Assembly: GCA_019775845.1 (NCBI GenBank)
Contig: JADQAV010000026.1
Coordinates: 434,001-498,000 of the forward strand
Direction of reading: 5' to 3'
Origin: Myrmaecium sp. VS I D KN 1
Lineage: Eukaryota > Ascomycota > Dothideomycetes > Valsariales > Valsariaceae
DNA: 64,000 bases
Shown here one piece after another: positions 21,657-33,585 of this stretch. The notes under the pieces are model-generated. The model worked only from the letters and a program-made list of their open reading frames with translations. It was not told where the DNA came from and ran no database searches. The stretch's first letter is position 1, and every line of letters begins with the position of its first letter. Made by a program: the position numbers and the translations under genes.

Positions 21657-24600
21657 ATGGCTGTCGTCGGTTCTACTAAGCACCGCCTGTCTGTTGTCTT
21701 CTTGGTGTCAAGTCTCTCTACATTTTTCTCTGCAACTTTTGGAGCATCTTTTACCGATACTATCACTTGGGGAGGCGATGTATCTCGGTCAGGTTATCAG
21801 AGGTATGACCGGCAGCAATATGCGGAGATATCTGAATAGCTCACTACCCCAGCAATCACAATCTGGACCCATCTGTCGTTGGTAGCGCAGACTTCGGGCA
21901 GATATTCAAGACGAAACTTCCTGGTAACTTCCATGGAATGGGCGCGGAGCAGATCTTCGCCCAACCATTGGTATACACCGGAAAAGACGGGGTTCAGTAT
22001 GTCTACGTCGCCACTACACAGAATAATCTATACAAGATCAACGGCAAAACAGGCGCTATAATCGCGAGTAGAAATCTCCATGTGCCGTTCCTCACGGCCG
22101 ACCTAGACAGTAAGCATCATGGATGTTCTGGAGGCATACTCTAATATGCGCCAGACTGCGTGGACATCAATCCCCTGATTGGGATTACAGCAACTGGAGT
22201 CATCGATAACTCCACAGGAATCTGGTATTTCACGGCGAAGACATACGCTGATAAGTTCCAAGATGGTCTGTTTAGCGTCACGGAACGGCCAGGAGTCGAA
22301 AATGCTCGGTATTATTTTCATGCAGTATCTACAGAGGACCTCTCGGAAGCTCATGGGTTCCCGACTCTGATTGATGGGACCGTGTTTCGAAACAACCCTG
22401 ACCGGATGTTTATCGGTGGCATCCAGCACAATCGTCCCGCGTTGCTCCAGGTAAACGATTATATCTATACCGGCTGGGCCTCACACTGCGTGTTGTATAA
22501 CTTCACCGGTGCCATCATTGGATTCAATAAGAACAACGGAAGTATCGTTGAGGCGTTCGCTCTACAAGATGGGCAGGAGCCCAACACAGTACCAGGAGCC
22601 GGTGTATGGATGAGCGGAGGAGGTCTTGCTTATGACGGCAAGGGCAGCATGTACTTCGCATCCGGAAACGGATATGCATCGCAACTGAAAGCGACCGGCA
22701 ACGCAATGCAAGGCCGCAACCCTCCCGCCGGGCTGGCTTTAGAGGAAGCAGCCATCAATGCGAAAGTCAACGAGGATGGCACTATTAGTGTGGTTGATTT
22801 CTTCATGCCGTGGGAGAAGACTGCCCTTGATGGAGCCGACAAAGATCTCGGTGCTTCGCCTCTAGAGATTCTCCCCCAGGACGTCTTCAGCTGCCCAAAC
22901 CATAATCGTATCGGCGTCGTTACAGGCAAGTCCGGCAAGACTTACTGGCTGGACTTGGACAATCTCGGTGGTTACCAAATGGGGCCTAACAAGCAAGACG
23001 CGGTGATCCAAGTGTATCAGAACGAGAATTCCGTGTATGCTGGTGCAGGTGTAATGCCTCTTGATGGAGGATACGTCTACATCAACGTAATAAAATTCCA
23101 GACACACGTGTTCAAGTTCAGTTGCAATGGCAATGGTGATGCTGTCTTTGCAAAGGTCGCTGACACCGCTGAGAAGAATGCCGACATACTAGGAGTCGGA
23201 CATGGCACGACCACTTCAGTCAATGGTCAACCTGACAGTGGCCTGCTTTGGACCTCGGACGTTGAAGGACAGAATCTGCGCATCTACAATGCCATCCCTT
23301 CCGGAAACACAATGACCATGATCAAAGCTTTCAATGTCCCTCGCGTGACTAAGTTCTCTCGTCCGGTATTCGGTGATGGGCGTGCATACCTTGGAACCAC
23401 CGAAGGTTTTCTATATGCATTCGGTTCACCAGTCAATTTACCTCTGAACTGCTCTTCCCCTTATCAGTTCGGAAAAGTGGCTGTTGGAGATACATCACAA
23501 CCGGTGAACGTTACCTGCGTCGCAAATATCGGTACTACAATCACGTCGCTCAACGTGACTGGCAATAAGAATTTCAGGATCTCAGGTTCCGTCGGGCTGC
23601 CACGGGATTTGGGCGCAGGAGGCATCTTTGGCTTCCAGGCCATGTTTGCTCCGAACCAGACTGGGCCCCTTTCCAGCGATATCGTTGTCGTTAGCAAGAA
23701 TGATCAATCCGGATACGCATCCAACAGCCCAATAGGCTTAAAAGGAACAGCATACTCCATCGCCCCGATCCTCCAGATCTCGCCTAACACGGTCTCTTTC
23801 AACGTTATCGTAGGCCAGAGCTCTACACAACCCGCAAATATCTATAATCTCGGCGATAGTGTGCTGACGTTTACAAACTTCAGCTATTCCCTGTCCTCGG
23901 AGAAAGGTCCTTGGGATACTGCTAATACCACTTTTGAAGGGCTTCAGGTTGGGTTCTTTGGCTTTAACAACGTCCCAAACAGCATTAAAGGTGACAACCA
24001 GGCGTTGCTATCCATTACGTATAGGCCCACTGAAGCAGGCGTACATAAAGTCTTTGTGCGGCCCTACTCTGATGGCGGTGACGCTGTGTTGGATGTAGTC
24101 GGTGTCGCTGGAAGCAATCCCGCAGCACTGATCGAGTTTCAAAGACCGAACGGTACTGGCTGGATCACCTATACACCGGGCGTGCCATTCTCCTTCGGGG
24201 ATGTTTACCAAAATCAGGAGAAATACTTGAAGATGCGAATCACAAATAATGGCTCTTCCACCGCAGTTCCGCTTTCCATAACCGTCTCGAAGCCACCCTT
24301 TGGATTGCCAGGCATCGTTGGCGCTGCTAACAATGTGGATCTTGCGGAAGGCACGGAGCTCAAGGCTGGTGACAGCATGACAGCTAGTCTGTATTGCACG
24401 GTGCCCAAGTCCCAGGTTAACCTTTCGCCTTATCTAGGCAGAACGTCCTGGCTCATCAATACTGGCGATCCGAACATGGGCAAGCAGGAGATCCAATTCG
24501 TATGTAATGCCGTCACTGAGCAAGTGGGACCTTTACTCGGAAATGGTACAGCCAGGTTTCCGTATATTGGCTGTTTCAAAGAGAACAACCCAGGCAGGCA

Positions 24601-25646
24601 GCTCGTGACCCAGGTATATGGGGATGGCAACAACACCAACGGGCGCTGTATTGACACTTGCTCTGCAGGCGGTTTCATCTTTGCAGCTACACAGTACAAC
24701 AAAGAGTGCTGGTGTGGCAACGCCATTCCGATTCTGAAGGACCCCGAAGATAATTGCAATTACGATTGCACTGGTGATGGCAATCAAATCTGCGGGGGCA
24801 ATGGCTACTTCCGTAACCAAGCCCACATGTCTCTGTTCGCAGATTCGACGCGGTTTAACGGGAACGCCATGTCTGAACCTTTACATGTCGTCCCGTCTGC
24901 CGGGCCCTTCAATTTCCTTGGCTGTTATGCTGAAAGTGGCGCAAAGACGGTCGATGAGAAGGGGATGACCTCGGGCGATATGACTGTGGGCTTTTGTGCT
25001 TCTTATTGCGCCGGCTTCCGGTACTTTGGCATCGAATATTCGGCAGAATGTTATTGTGGCAATATACTGGCTAGCTCGTCCAAACCCACTGACATCTCCG
25101 AGTGCTCGATGGCTTGCAAAGGCAGCAATGTGAGTACCTGATGTCCTGGAAGTGCAGCTGTATCAAAGACTGACAAGTGAACAGAGCCAGTTCTGTGGCG
25201 CCGGCTCCCGTATGCAACTGTATCAGGCCAACGGGACTAGTACCTCTCCTCCATCCGGGCCTTCTTCATTCGTTACCATAGCTCTCTCCGGCAGCAGCAC
25301 TCCTACCATCTTCGCATCATCTCCCATAACACCGTCTCCGATAGCTACTAGTATTCTGGCCTGTCCTGGATCAAATGGCACAGTATACCAAACACCAAAC
25401 GGCACCAGCTACCAGATCGAATGCTACATTGACCGTGAAGGGAACGATTTCCCTATGACCTACACCAGTAGCTTCGAGCTGTGCATTGCTGCCTGTGACG
25501 CTCATCAGGGTTGCGAGGATGTGTCCTGGGTCGCCGGTGGCCCCTGCTATCTTAAGAGTGCGGTCAGACGGGCGTACCAGAACAAAGGGGTCTGGGGAGC
25601 GAGGGCAATGGGTGTTCTATCCAGTACTATGAGCCCCATGGCATGA
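21657..25646 (+). CDS. Large secreted protein: beta-propeller, Ig-like, two WSC and PAN-like domains
   Basis: Exons 21657-21802, 21853-22109, 22155-25129 and 25185-25646 join in phase to give 1279 residues. A signal peptide is visible (residues about 10-30, LSVVFLVSSLSTFFSATFG). Residues about 35-560 look like a PQQ-type beta-propeller (GGDVSRSGYQSNHNLDPS, YVYVATTQNNLYKINGKTG, FASGNGYASQL). Three Ig-like/ASH-type beta-sandwiches follow (about 570-920), then two WSC domains with their Cys pattern (about 935-1030, FPYIGCF to CGGNGYF; about 1052-1145, FNFLGCYAE to CGAGSRMQLY). A Cys-bearing PAN/apple-like module ends the protein (about 1190-1275). WSC and PAN domains bind carbohydrate or protein in other fungi. 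Because there is no C-terminal anchor, it is probably fully secreted or wall-bound. Whether the propeller is an active quinoprotein enzyme cannot be judged. Confidence 0.88.
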
Positions 25647-26199
25647 GATCGGAAGTCGTCCGCGCTTCTAGCTTGACGCTGTGTGCTTTTAGTCGTGCAT
25701 GTCTGTTTCCAGCTTAAGTGCTTACCATGTTTGCTCTAAACGTTTCAGCCATTTGTCGTGGCTAACAACTCACTGACTATTTTATATACAAATTGCTGTA
25801 TCCTCGACAGGTTCGTTTTTTCCAAAAAAAACACTTGAAATGCTCATCTCCCGGTTACTACTAGTGGCTTTGCAAAAGAGAGCCTTCCAATCGCTGTATC
25901 CGGCAGGGTTAACCTGCTTTACACCGGCGTGCGAGCGGCAAGAGCAATTGCATCGAGTGTTAGGTCACGCTTACCTACATTATGCTTGCCGACTCTTTCC
26001 TCTTCCAGATTACAATCAAGGACCTCTCTTAAAAGCGCCGCTCTTCTGTGTCGTTTCTTCTACTTTCTTTCATCTCAGAGAATATCCATCATTCACTCTC
26101 ATAATATCAATACCCCCCTTGCTAGTATACTTCGGCACGTCTGCGCAACTTCCAGCTCCATCCCAAAGCCGAGGTCTCACGCCCTCGGGGTTCCTCAAG
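25647..26199. other. Intergenic between two secreted-protein genes
   Basis: Probable terminator of the WSC gene and promoter of the metalloprotease gene. The frame upstream of 26200 stays open to 25840 in phase with the protease, but the added residues have no signal-peptide or protease character, so they are taken as leader. Confidence 0.5.
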
Positions 26200-27167
26200 A
26201 TGCTCCTCTTCACTTTCACTGCCCTTGCCGGCATCGTGTCACTGGTGAATGCCTACCCTCCTCTCGAATACCGCGACGACGCCCCCGAAAGATGTGGCAC
26301 CAAAGCTTCGGAATCCTTCCTACAGAAATCCGTGTTATTGGAAGAAGCAGAAGAGGCCGCAAGATCTGCGGGCAACATTACCAACCGAGACAAGATTAAC
26401 GTCAAGACCTACCTTCACCTCATCGTGTCCAGCGATCCGAGCAAGAACGCCAATACCTCAGTGGGCACAGAATTCTAGACAAATATATACCGCCGCTTGC
26501 TAATAAGTCCGCAGATCGAACAATTAACCAGCCAAATGGACGTCCTCAACGACGATTTCAGCGATGCGAACATCCATTTTGACTTGGTATCCATTGACAC
26601 CGTTGTCGACGACACTTGGGCGAAGGGGGGACGCGAGATGGACATGAAGAGAACACTCCGGCGGGGCGACTACGCCTCCCTCAATCTGTACTACATGAAC
26701 AAGATCAATGATCACCTTGGAGTCTGCACACTCCCCCAGTATGCCACTCAAGGGACCGAGGAGTTTTATGACGACGGTTGCCGCCTCCAGGCTTCGACCC
26801 TTCCCGGTGGCTCCGAACTTCACTACAACAAAGGGAGGACGACGACGCACGAAGTGGGTCATTGGCTCGGCCTGCTGCATACATTCGAAGGGAGAACCTG
26901 TGGCGGAGTTGGCGATGCCATCGCCGACACGCCCCAACAATCGTCTCCCTCGTTCGGTTGCCCGAAGCAAGACTCTTGCACGGATATGCCGGGCCTCGAC
27001 CCCTCGAACAACTTCATGGACTATTCATATGAGTGAGTTGGCCTTCTCCCGATCGATCTTGCAAGTCCAATAGAGCTGACTATGGAATGAACAGCTCTTG
27101 TATGACCGAGTTCACTCCTGGCCAAATTACTCGCATGCGTAACTGGTGGAGCAAGTACCGCGGTTGA
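26200..27167 (+). CDS. Extracellular pappalysin-like metalloprotease (M43)
   Basis: Exons 26200-26460, 26515-27032 and 27095-27167 give 283 residues. The ATG at 26200 starts a clear signal peptide (LLFTFTALAGIVSLVNA). The mature protein has the M43 pattern: LHLIVSS, QMDVLNDDF, FDLVSIDT, then the zinc site HEVGHWLGLLH at about residues 199-209 (HExxHxxGxxH) and a Met-turn in FMDYSYDSCM. Cysteines that close disulfides in this family are present (CGT, CTLPQYA, CRLQ, CGGVGDAIADTP, CTDMPG). The family (MEP1 of pathogenic Onygenales and relatives) consists of secreted zinc endopeptidases, so an extracellular protein-degrading role is likely. Intron 1 uses GTGGGC as donor, a weak site, but it has a ctaat branch site before CAG. 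The C-terminus ends QITRMRNWWSKYR. Confidence 0.9.
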
Positions 27168-27791
27168 TGAAGGGCTACTTCACGTTTCTTGGTGGGAAGT
27201 TGACCCACGGGTTGTGAGGCTGAGGCTGAGGGTTGGAGCCTGTTAGCGTTCTTCGTTGCTTTGTTCAACCGTATCCCAACGGCTGGTCTTTTGTTTATCC
27301 TTCATATCCATCCCTATCCCCCCTGTTCCGCATAGTTTCCTGGTAGCGAAGAAAAACCTCATTACAATAGATTCGCTCTTGAAAGGGAAGGATTGTGCGT
27401 TCCTGAACGTCGAGCAATCGAGACTTCGATGACCCGGCCTCCCAGTCTGACGCCACTCCGCTGGTATATTTGGACACCCCATGGCCCTAGTTACAAGAAG
27501 AATTCAAGGCTGGATCAAGCAAGTCTGGTAGACGAAGTCAAGTGTAAGGTGCTGGGTAGGCAGATGACATGCGGTGATGTTGTTCGGAAACGGGTGTTGG
27601 TTTCACCGGTTCAATCCACCGCGATTTCAGCCTCAGGCATAAACTGACCTTCCTCATACGGCAAGCTTCAGCACCGCGACGATACCGAGAGGGCTGAGCA
27701 TTCTCAAATCCACCTCGATTGTTCCCTCACAATCGTCTCGTCTTCTTTCGGCACGGATCTGAGCGACTCATCGCGAGCATCCGGGGGGACA
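27168..27791. other. Intergenic, nothing recognised
   Basis: Probable 3' end of the protease gene and promoter of RFT1. No repeats or convincing frames were seen on either strand. Confidence 0.5.
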
Positions 27792-29664
27792 ATGGCGAAC
27801 TCCATGCTCTCCGCCTCCGCCAAAGGCGCCACGTTTCTGATCCTCCTCCAAGTCGGATCGCGCGCCCTCACCTTCGCCGTCAACCAGGTCCTGCTGCGGT
27901 TCCTGTCCCCGGAGCTGCTGGGCATCTCCGCCCAGCTGGAGCTGTTCTCCATCTCGGTCATCTACTTCGCCCGCGAGAGCGTGCGCGTGGCGCTGCAGCG
28001 GCAGACGAGGAGCGCCCAGACGGTCGTCAACCTCTCCTATCTGTCCGTGGTCCTGGGCGTCGTCTTCAAGGTCGTGCTGGAGCGTCTCTACCTGCGGCAT
28101 GGCGGCGTGCCGGATGTCCCGCACTTTGCGCGCGCGCTCCAGCTCTACGGCCTCGGCACGCTGCTGGAGTTGCTGGCGGAGCCCGGGTTCGCGGTGGCGC
28201 AGCAGAGGTTGCTGTACAAGGTGCGGGCGTCGGCGGAGACGGCGGCGACGATTGCGAGATGTCTCGGCACGTGTGGGCCGGCGATCTGGGCGAGTCGGGC
28301 GGGTGTAAATCTGGGGGCTTTGCCGTTTGCTATTGGTCAGCTTTCGTATGCGCTGGTTTTGCTTGTGGTTTATGTTACAAGGCTGTGGCCGTTGGCTAGG
28401 GAAGAGAAGTTCTCCTTGCTCCCCAGGAGGCTGCCACCAAAGTAAGCATGTGGCGAGGGATACGCATCATTGAGAGTGCGGGACTGGAGCTAATTGTTTT
28501 CCTTTAGCGCCAATGATCCCTATGTCCTTCAGCTGTTCTCTCGGTCCCTTTCATTCCTTGCTCTGTCTCTCTTCGTCCAGTCGAGCATCAAGTACGTGCT
28601 TACTCAAGGAGACTCGTTGCTCATCGCCTCCCTTACTAGCCTTCATGACCAAGGCGCCTACGCTCTGGCGTCTAACTATGGTGGACTTATCGCGCGCATG
28701 CTCTTCCAGCCAATTGAAGAGAGTAGCCGGAACTTGTTTGCTAAGCTATGTGCCCCGGATTCACAGAAGGAAGGACAGAAAGATGCGAATACTAACAAAG
28801 AGACCGACCCTACTTCGAACACCGAGGGAAAGCGTCTCAACCAAGCATCCGGCCTCCTTCTTACTCTGCTTAAATCTTACACTGTGTTTTCCCTTCCTAT
28901 TGTTCTCTTCGGTCCTCACCTCGCCAGTCCTGCTCTATCCCTAATTGCCGGCCGTCGCTGGAGCGCTTCCGGCGCCGCGGAAGTGCTGGCTACATACTGC
29001 TACTACATCCCTTTACTCGCCCTGAATGGTGTCACAGAAGCCTTCGTCGCTGCTGTTGCGGATAACCAACAGTTGAGGAATCAAAGCCTCTGCATGAGCG
29101 TCTTCTTCGGCGCGTTCGCAGGCGCGGCGTGGTTATTCTTGGGAGTGTGGGAGATGGGCGCTCAAGGCGTGGTGTATGCGAACTGTGTCAATATGGCACT
29201 CAGGATCGTCTGGAACTCGTGGTTCATCACGAGTTACTTCGTGAGGAGGGGAGTGGTAAGTTCATTGGGAGATATGATTAGAAGCCGTGAAGACATGGCT
29301 GACAAGGTGTATCAGGCGTTCGATTGGAGGAAAGCCGCCCCGAATATGATCAGCATCGCGGGCTCTGTGCCCATCAAGGTGTTACTGGATGTGGTGGCGG
29401 ACAAGAGTAGCGGTGCTGGGGTGTTTAAGCAGCTGCTGCAGTTTGGAGCTGTCGGTATTGCATACGCGGTGATGCTGTAAGTTGCACATTTCGGATCTGT
29501 CTCCCATCTCGAGGCGTGATGTCGTTGGATCCGATGCTAATCGAGCGCTCAACAGGCTCTCTTTCGAGCACGAGTTTGTACTGAGCTGTATCAAGCTGTT
29601 TAGATCCGGGGAGCTGAAGGGTGAAAAGGTTAAGAGTAAGGAAGAGGATAAAAAAAGTCGATGA
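27792..29664 (+). CDS. rft1: RFT1, ER lipid-linked oligosaccharide protein
   Basis: Three exons (27792-28441, 28508-29476, 29556-29664) with phase-2 junctions give 575 residues. The start [20 protein letters not shown] and the segment [21 protein letters not shown] are typical of RFT1. About ten or more hydrophobic segments follow. [12 protein letters not shown] opens exon 2, [13 protein letters not shown] and [12 protein letters not shown] are strongly conserved, and the basic tail ends [13 protein letters not shown]1 is an ER membrane protein needed for Man5GlcNAc2-PP-dolichol to be used on the lumenal side during N-glycan precursor assembly. Whether it is the flippase itself is disputed in the literature. 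A hydrophilic loop rich in Lys, Glu and Asn (about residues 314-335) is probably cytosolic. OST3 elsewhere in the window acts later in the same pathway. Confidence 0.93.
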
Positions 29665-30068
29665 TAGAGGAATGTAGAGTATTTGTTTTAGATATACCTG
29701 AGGATTATACAGGATTGTGTATATAGTCTCGGAGCCTAGAATTTGTTTGAATATGCGGATGGAAATGTATATATTTTGACGATTATTCTTCGCAGAAGGA
29801 CGATTTCTGCACAGGCTACTCGTCCAAGTAGGAATCTCGAACCTAAGGTTTGCGCGCTTCCGGATAGTTTTTCCTACAGCATGGGAGCAAGGATGATGAT
29901 GATGCCATGGGACCGCCACCACACGTGCCTCTCAGCCTTACGAGCCTCATCCCATCCAGCCATACTTCGTAGTTGGCCAAAGCTCCTTGCATCACCACTT
30001 TTCTCTCCCGGGCCGCAGCTCCTTCCCCCGCGCCTTCCCCAGCCCGATCGATCGTTTTCCAAGTCACC
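29665..30068. other. Short intergenic stretch
   Basis: Begins with an A/T-rich zone (about 29,690-29,775) that suits RFT1 transcript ending, then GC-rich promoter DNA before the Mrm2 gene. No separate gene was seen. Confidence 0.5.
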
Positions 30069-31723
30069 ATGCACCTCTCCCGTCGCCTTTTCCAACAGCT
30101 CACCGATAGCATCTTGCTCGGGCGACCCGTGGGAGCCGCCTCCTACACTTCCGCCGCCGCCGCCAATGCCGTCCCTCGCTGCCGACCGACCGCGCTCGCA
30201 CCTCCGTCCTGCACGGGAGGCAGCCATCGCTGCCCTTCCTTTCGTCCGAGGATTCCCGTCCGATCTGCATCGCTGCTACCGGCGCAGCAGTACACCCAGC
30301 GCCGATGCGCCTCCAGCTCCTCGTCGAACCGGTGGAAGATGCGACAGACGAAGGACCGCTTCGCGCGGGAGGCCAAGGTGCAGGGGCTGAAGAGTCGGGC
30401 GGCGTTTAAGTTGCTGGAGGTATGATCTCTGTCGGACAGGCGCGACATTCACTCGCACAAACCTCTGCAACCGACGCATCCACGTCTCTCCCATTTCCGT
30501 GGAAAGGGAAGGATACAATGAAGCAGAAGCTAACCGACACCCTCCACCGCCCCTGACACAGATGAACGAGAAATACCGGCTCTTCCACGCGGGCGACACG
30601 GTGGTGGACCTGGGCTACGCGCCCGGTTCCTGGTCGCAGGTCGCATTGAACCGGACGCGGCCAGGGGGCCGGGTGGTGGGGATCGACGTGATCCCGGCGC
30701 AGCCGCCGCGCGGGGTCAGCACGCTCCAGGGCAACTTCCTCAGCCCGGCGATCCGGGAGGAGCTGCGGCGGTACGTGCAGGATCCGCAGCGGGGCCGGGC
30801 GTGGCGCCGGGAGGTGGGCGCGGTGGCCGGCGGCGAGGAGGAGGAGGGGTATGTGGATATGGAGCGGAGGGAGAGTGAGGCGGAGGGGTGGGAGATGAGG
30901 GAGGTGGATGAGGGGTATGTGAGTGGGAAGGAGGGGGAGGAGGGTGGGGAGGACGAGGGGAAGCAGGCGGAGGTAGAGAAGGAGGCGGAAGCGGAGGTGC
31001 AGGAGCAGACGCCGGAGAAGCCGAAGAAGCTGAGCAGACGGGAGCAGGATGAGCAGATGGGACGGGTGGTGGATGTCGTGCTGAGTGATATGTCCGCACC
31101 CTGGGAGCAGACGGAGGGGTTTCACAAGCGCAGCGTTAGTGACCCGTATCACAGGATGATGAACACGAGCGGCATGGCCTTTCGGGATCACGCGGGAAGC
31201 ATGGTATGTACTGAATGAGGTGGGGATGAGATGGGATGTCGAGTGGGCATGAGGGCGAAGGGCGTCGACATGGCCAAGGGTTTCTCTTGTCTTTTTCTTT
31301 TTTTGTGCGCTTGCTAACGTGTTCTCCTTCCTCCGTCACAGGATCTCTGTCTCGCCGCGCTGACGTTTGCCCACGACACCCTTCGAACCGGCGGCCATTT
31401 TCTGTGCAAGTTCTACCAGGGCGCGGAGGATCGGAAACTAGAGAAGACGCTGAAGCGGATGTTTGAGAAGGTGCACCGGGAGAAGCCGGAGAGTTCGAGG
31501 AGTGTAAGTTTCTTTCTCCCCTTCTCATTCCTTGCTTCGCGCTTCTTTATTCTGTTCTCCTCTTCTTCCTTTCCCTCTCTGCTTCCTTTTGCCCCTCCTC
31601 GTCCTTTGTTCTTTACGAGGCCTTAACCTGGTCCTCTCTCTCCTGCAGGAATCGAAAGAGGCGTACTTCGTCGCCCTTCGACGGAAACCGGATCCGACCA
31701 AGGAAGAGGTGTTTGCGGAGTGA
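30069..31723 (+). CDS. mrm2: Mitochondrial 21S rRNA uridine 2'-O-methyltransferase Mrm2
   Basis: Four exons (30069-30419, 30562-31203, 31342-31503, 31649-31723), all with phase-0 junctions, give 409 residues. The N-terminal ~80 residues are rich in Arg, Ser and Ala with almost no acid, as expected of a mitochondrial import signal. The FtsJ/RrmJ fold follows: KSRAAFKLLE across the first junction, the SAM-binding strand TVVDLGYAPGSWSQVAL, VVGIDV, then DVVLSDMSAPW, HFLCKFYQG and ESKEAYFVALR. The KDKE catalytic tetrad can be placed in those four motifs. In yeast Mrm2 methylates U2791 in the A-loop of mitochondrial 21S rRNA and supports large-subunit assembly. An acidic insert of about 75 residues (roughly 235-315) separates the SAM domain halves. 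Confidence 0.92.
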
Positions 31724-33585
31724 GAGACAACGGCATGGGAAGGAGGGGGTTTGATTGGATATAGAGAGGATGGAATAGATATATATTCATATATCCATAT
31801 ATTATCGTCACACGTCGTATCTTACTTTCTACGAGGAGGGACTCGATATAAGATCTACCGTTACTTCCGACCTACCTCGACTACTTGGAATTTTAAGATA
31901 TATACTTTCTATAATTTTAACCTTTCCTTGCTCTTGTTCGGTTTCGGTTTTGTTTACTTGTTTTATCTACTCATTTGTTCCTCTTTTTCTGTCTGCCTAT
32001 TGTTCTTCTACTCGATTCATTCTTCCTACGCAATATGGAGCCACAGCTATGCTCTTGTTTATACGACGGTTCGGGCGAGAGTGGAAGAGAAGAGTGCGGG
32101 TGAACATGATAGGAGATCGTTGATGATCAATGCAGGACGATCGAGTAACTGCCGAAACGTTCATCAACGGGTCGAGACCATCAGCCGTTTTGTCTTCGAG
32201 AATATCGATTGGTCGATAGCACAGTACACATCTATATCCGTAGAACATACATTAAATACTAGCATCTGTGTACCTACTAGTATTTCGCATGTTTATGTAT
32301 GTTGTTGCGTTTGATTATGTTTACCCCCCACCACCACCGGGAGGGAGCGGAGACGCGTCGTCGTCAGTTTGGTAGGCGGTGCCCTGAGGTGGGGACGGCC
32401 CGGGAGCTTGTCCATTCATCATCAATCAGCCTTGCCGAGAATGGCGTTGGTGCGGGACGGGAGGGGGGGACGCGAAGTCACGTTCGGGGATGGCCGAAGA
32501 TTACCTACTCGTGTACTATTACTACTAGTATTACTACTAGTACTACTACTACATAGCTCTCTGTTTTCTTTTGTTGTGGATGCTTTGTACCTATGCTTTG
32601 TATTGACGTTTCGGTGTTTCGGTGTATCAGATCGTATGGGCATCCGAGTACTCTGTGCGACAACGTGCGCCGAAGGTACGTAACACGGGTGAGATTTGGG
32701 TGATCGGTGATGAGGTCATACAAGTACCGGTACAGTACGGTTCGGAGGCATGCGACCGACCTGACAGAGAATCTGCATGTTTTGTACCTGCATTATATAG
32801 TGCTATTGTTACTGTTTATGTAAGTTCACACTCTGCACTGCCTGCTACTGTCTGTACCAATCCGGCCACAAAAGGTCTCCAAGGAGGTGATGGACGATCC
32901 CCGTTCGACAGGTCCACGGGTTGTTGTTGTGTATTGGCCAATCATGACGGCGTCGTGCCTGGGCGATCCTGGACTCGGTCCCTGGCTCAGTCGTTCTAGT
33001 CCCAGGCTGTCCCTGCTTGTCGCCCGGCGGTTCCTGGCGCCAACCGCACGCTAGGCCGGGAGGTTTAATGAAGGGTTCTGGTGCCACCACCACCGCCAAC
33101 CACTGCCCACCACTGCCAACCATCACAAACCCCCGGCCCTGACACCCTTGGCCTCCCGCTCTCTCTCTCCCTCTCCTCCTTCTCCTCGTCTTTTCTTCTT
33201 CTTCTTCTCCTTTCGTCGACACCGCCAACCGAGGTGCCAACACCCTCGTTCGACTCCCTTCCCTTCACCGCGACCCGGCTGTCGTTCGCCCTTCTTTTAT
33301 CGACCTCAGCCGTCGCTTTCGCTCTTTTCGCGCTCACACATACAACGCGGCTCCAGCTTCCGCTTCCATTCACCTACCCAGCATTCCACCGAACGAGCAC
33401 CGCCTCACCCAGTCGCATTTCCCCACGAGGACCACGACGTCCGCCTGTCCACCTCGCACGTTTTCGATCTGCCACGCGCATGCATTCCGACATCTAGACT
33501 GTCGCCCAATCAGTCGACCGCACGAGACGCCGCTTCAGCTTCGCCCAACGTCGCTTCACTCTGCACACACACACACATATTTGCG
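31724..33585. other. 1.9 kb intergenic stretch with GTAC-rich zone
   Basis: A/T-rich DNA at 31,760-32,330 fits the Mrm2 3' region. A tract of acta/actag repeats lies near 32,510-32,556, GTAC-containing motifs at 32,650-32,800, and a C/T-rich zone at 33,120-33,260 in the leader of the SH3 gene. Frames here lack motifs. No RNA gene was recognised. Confidence 0.5.
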
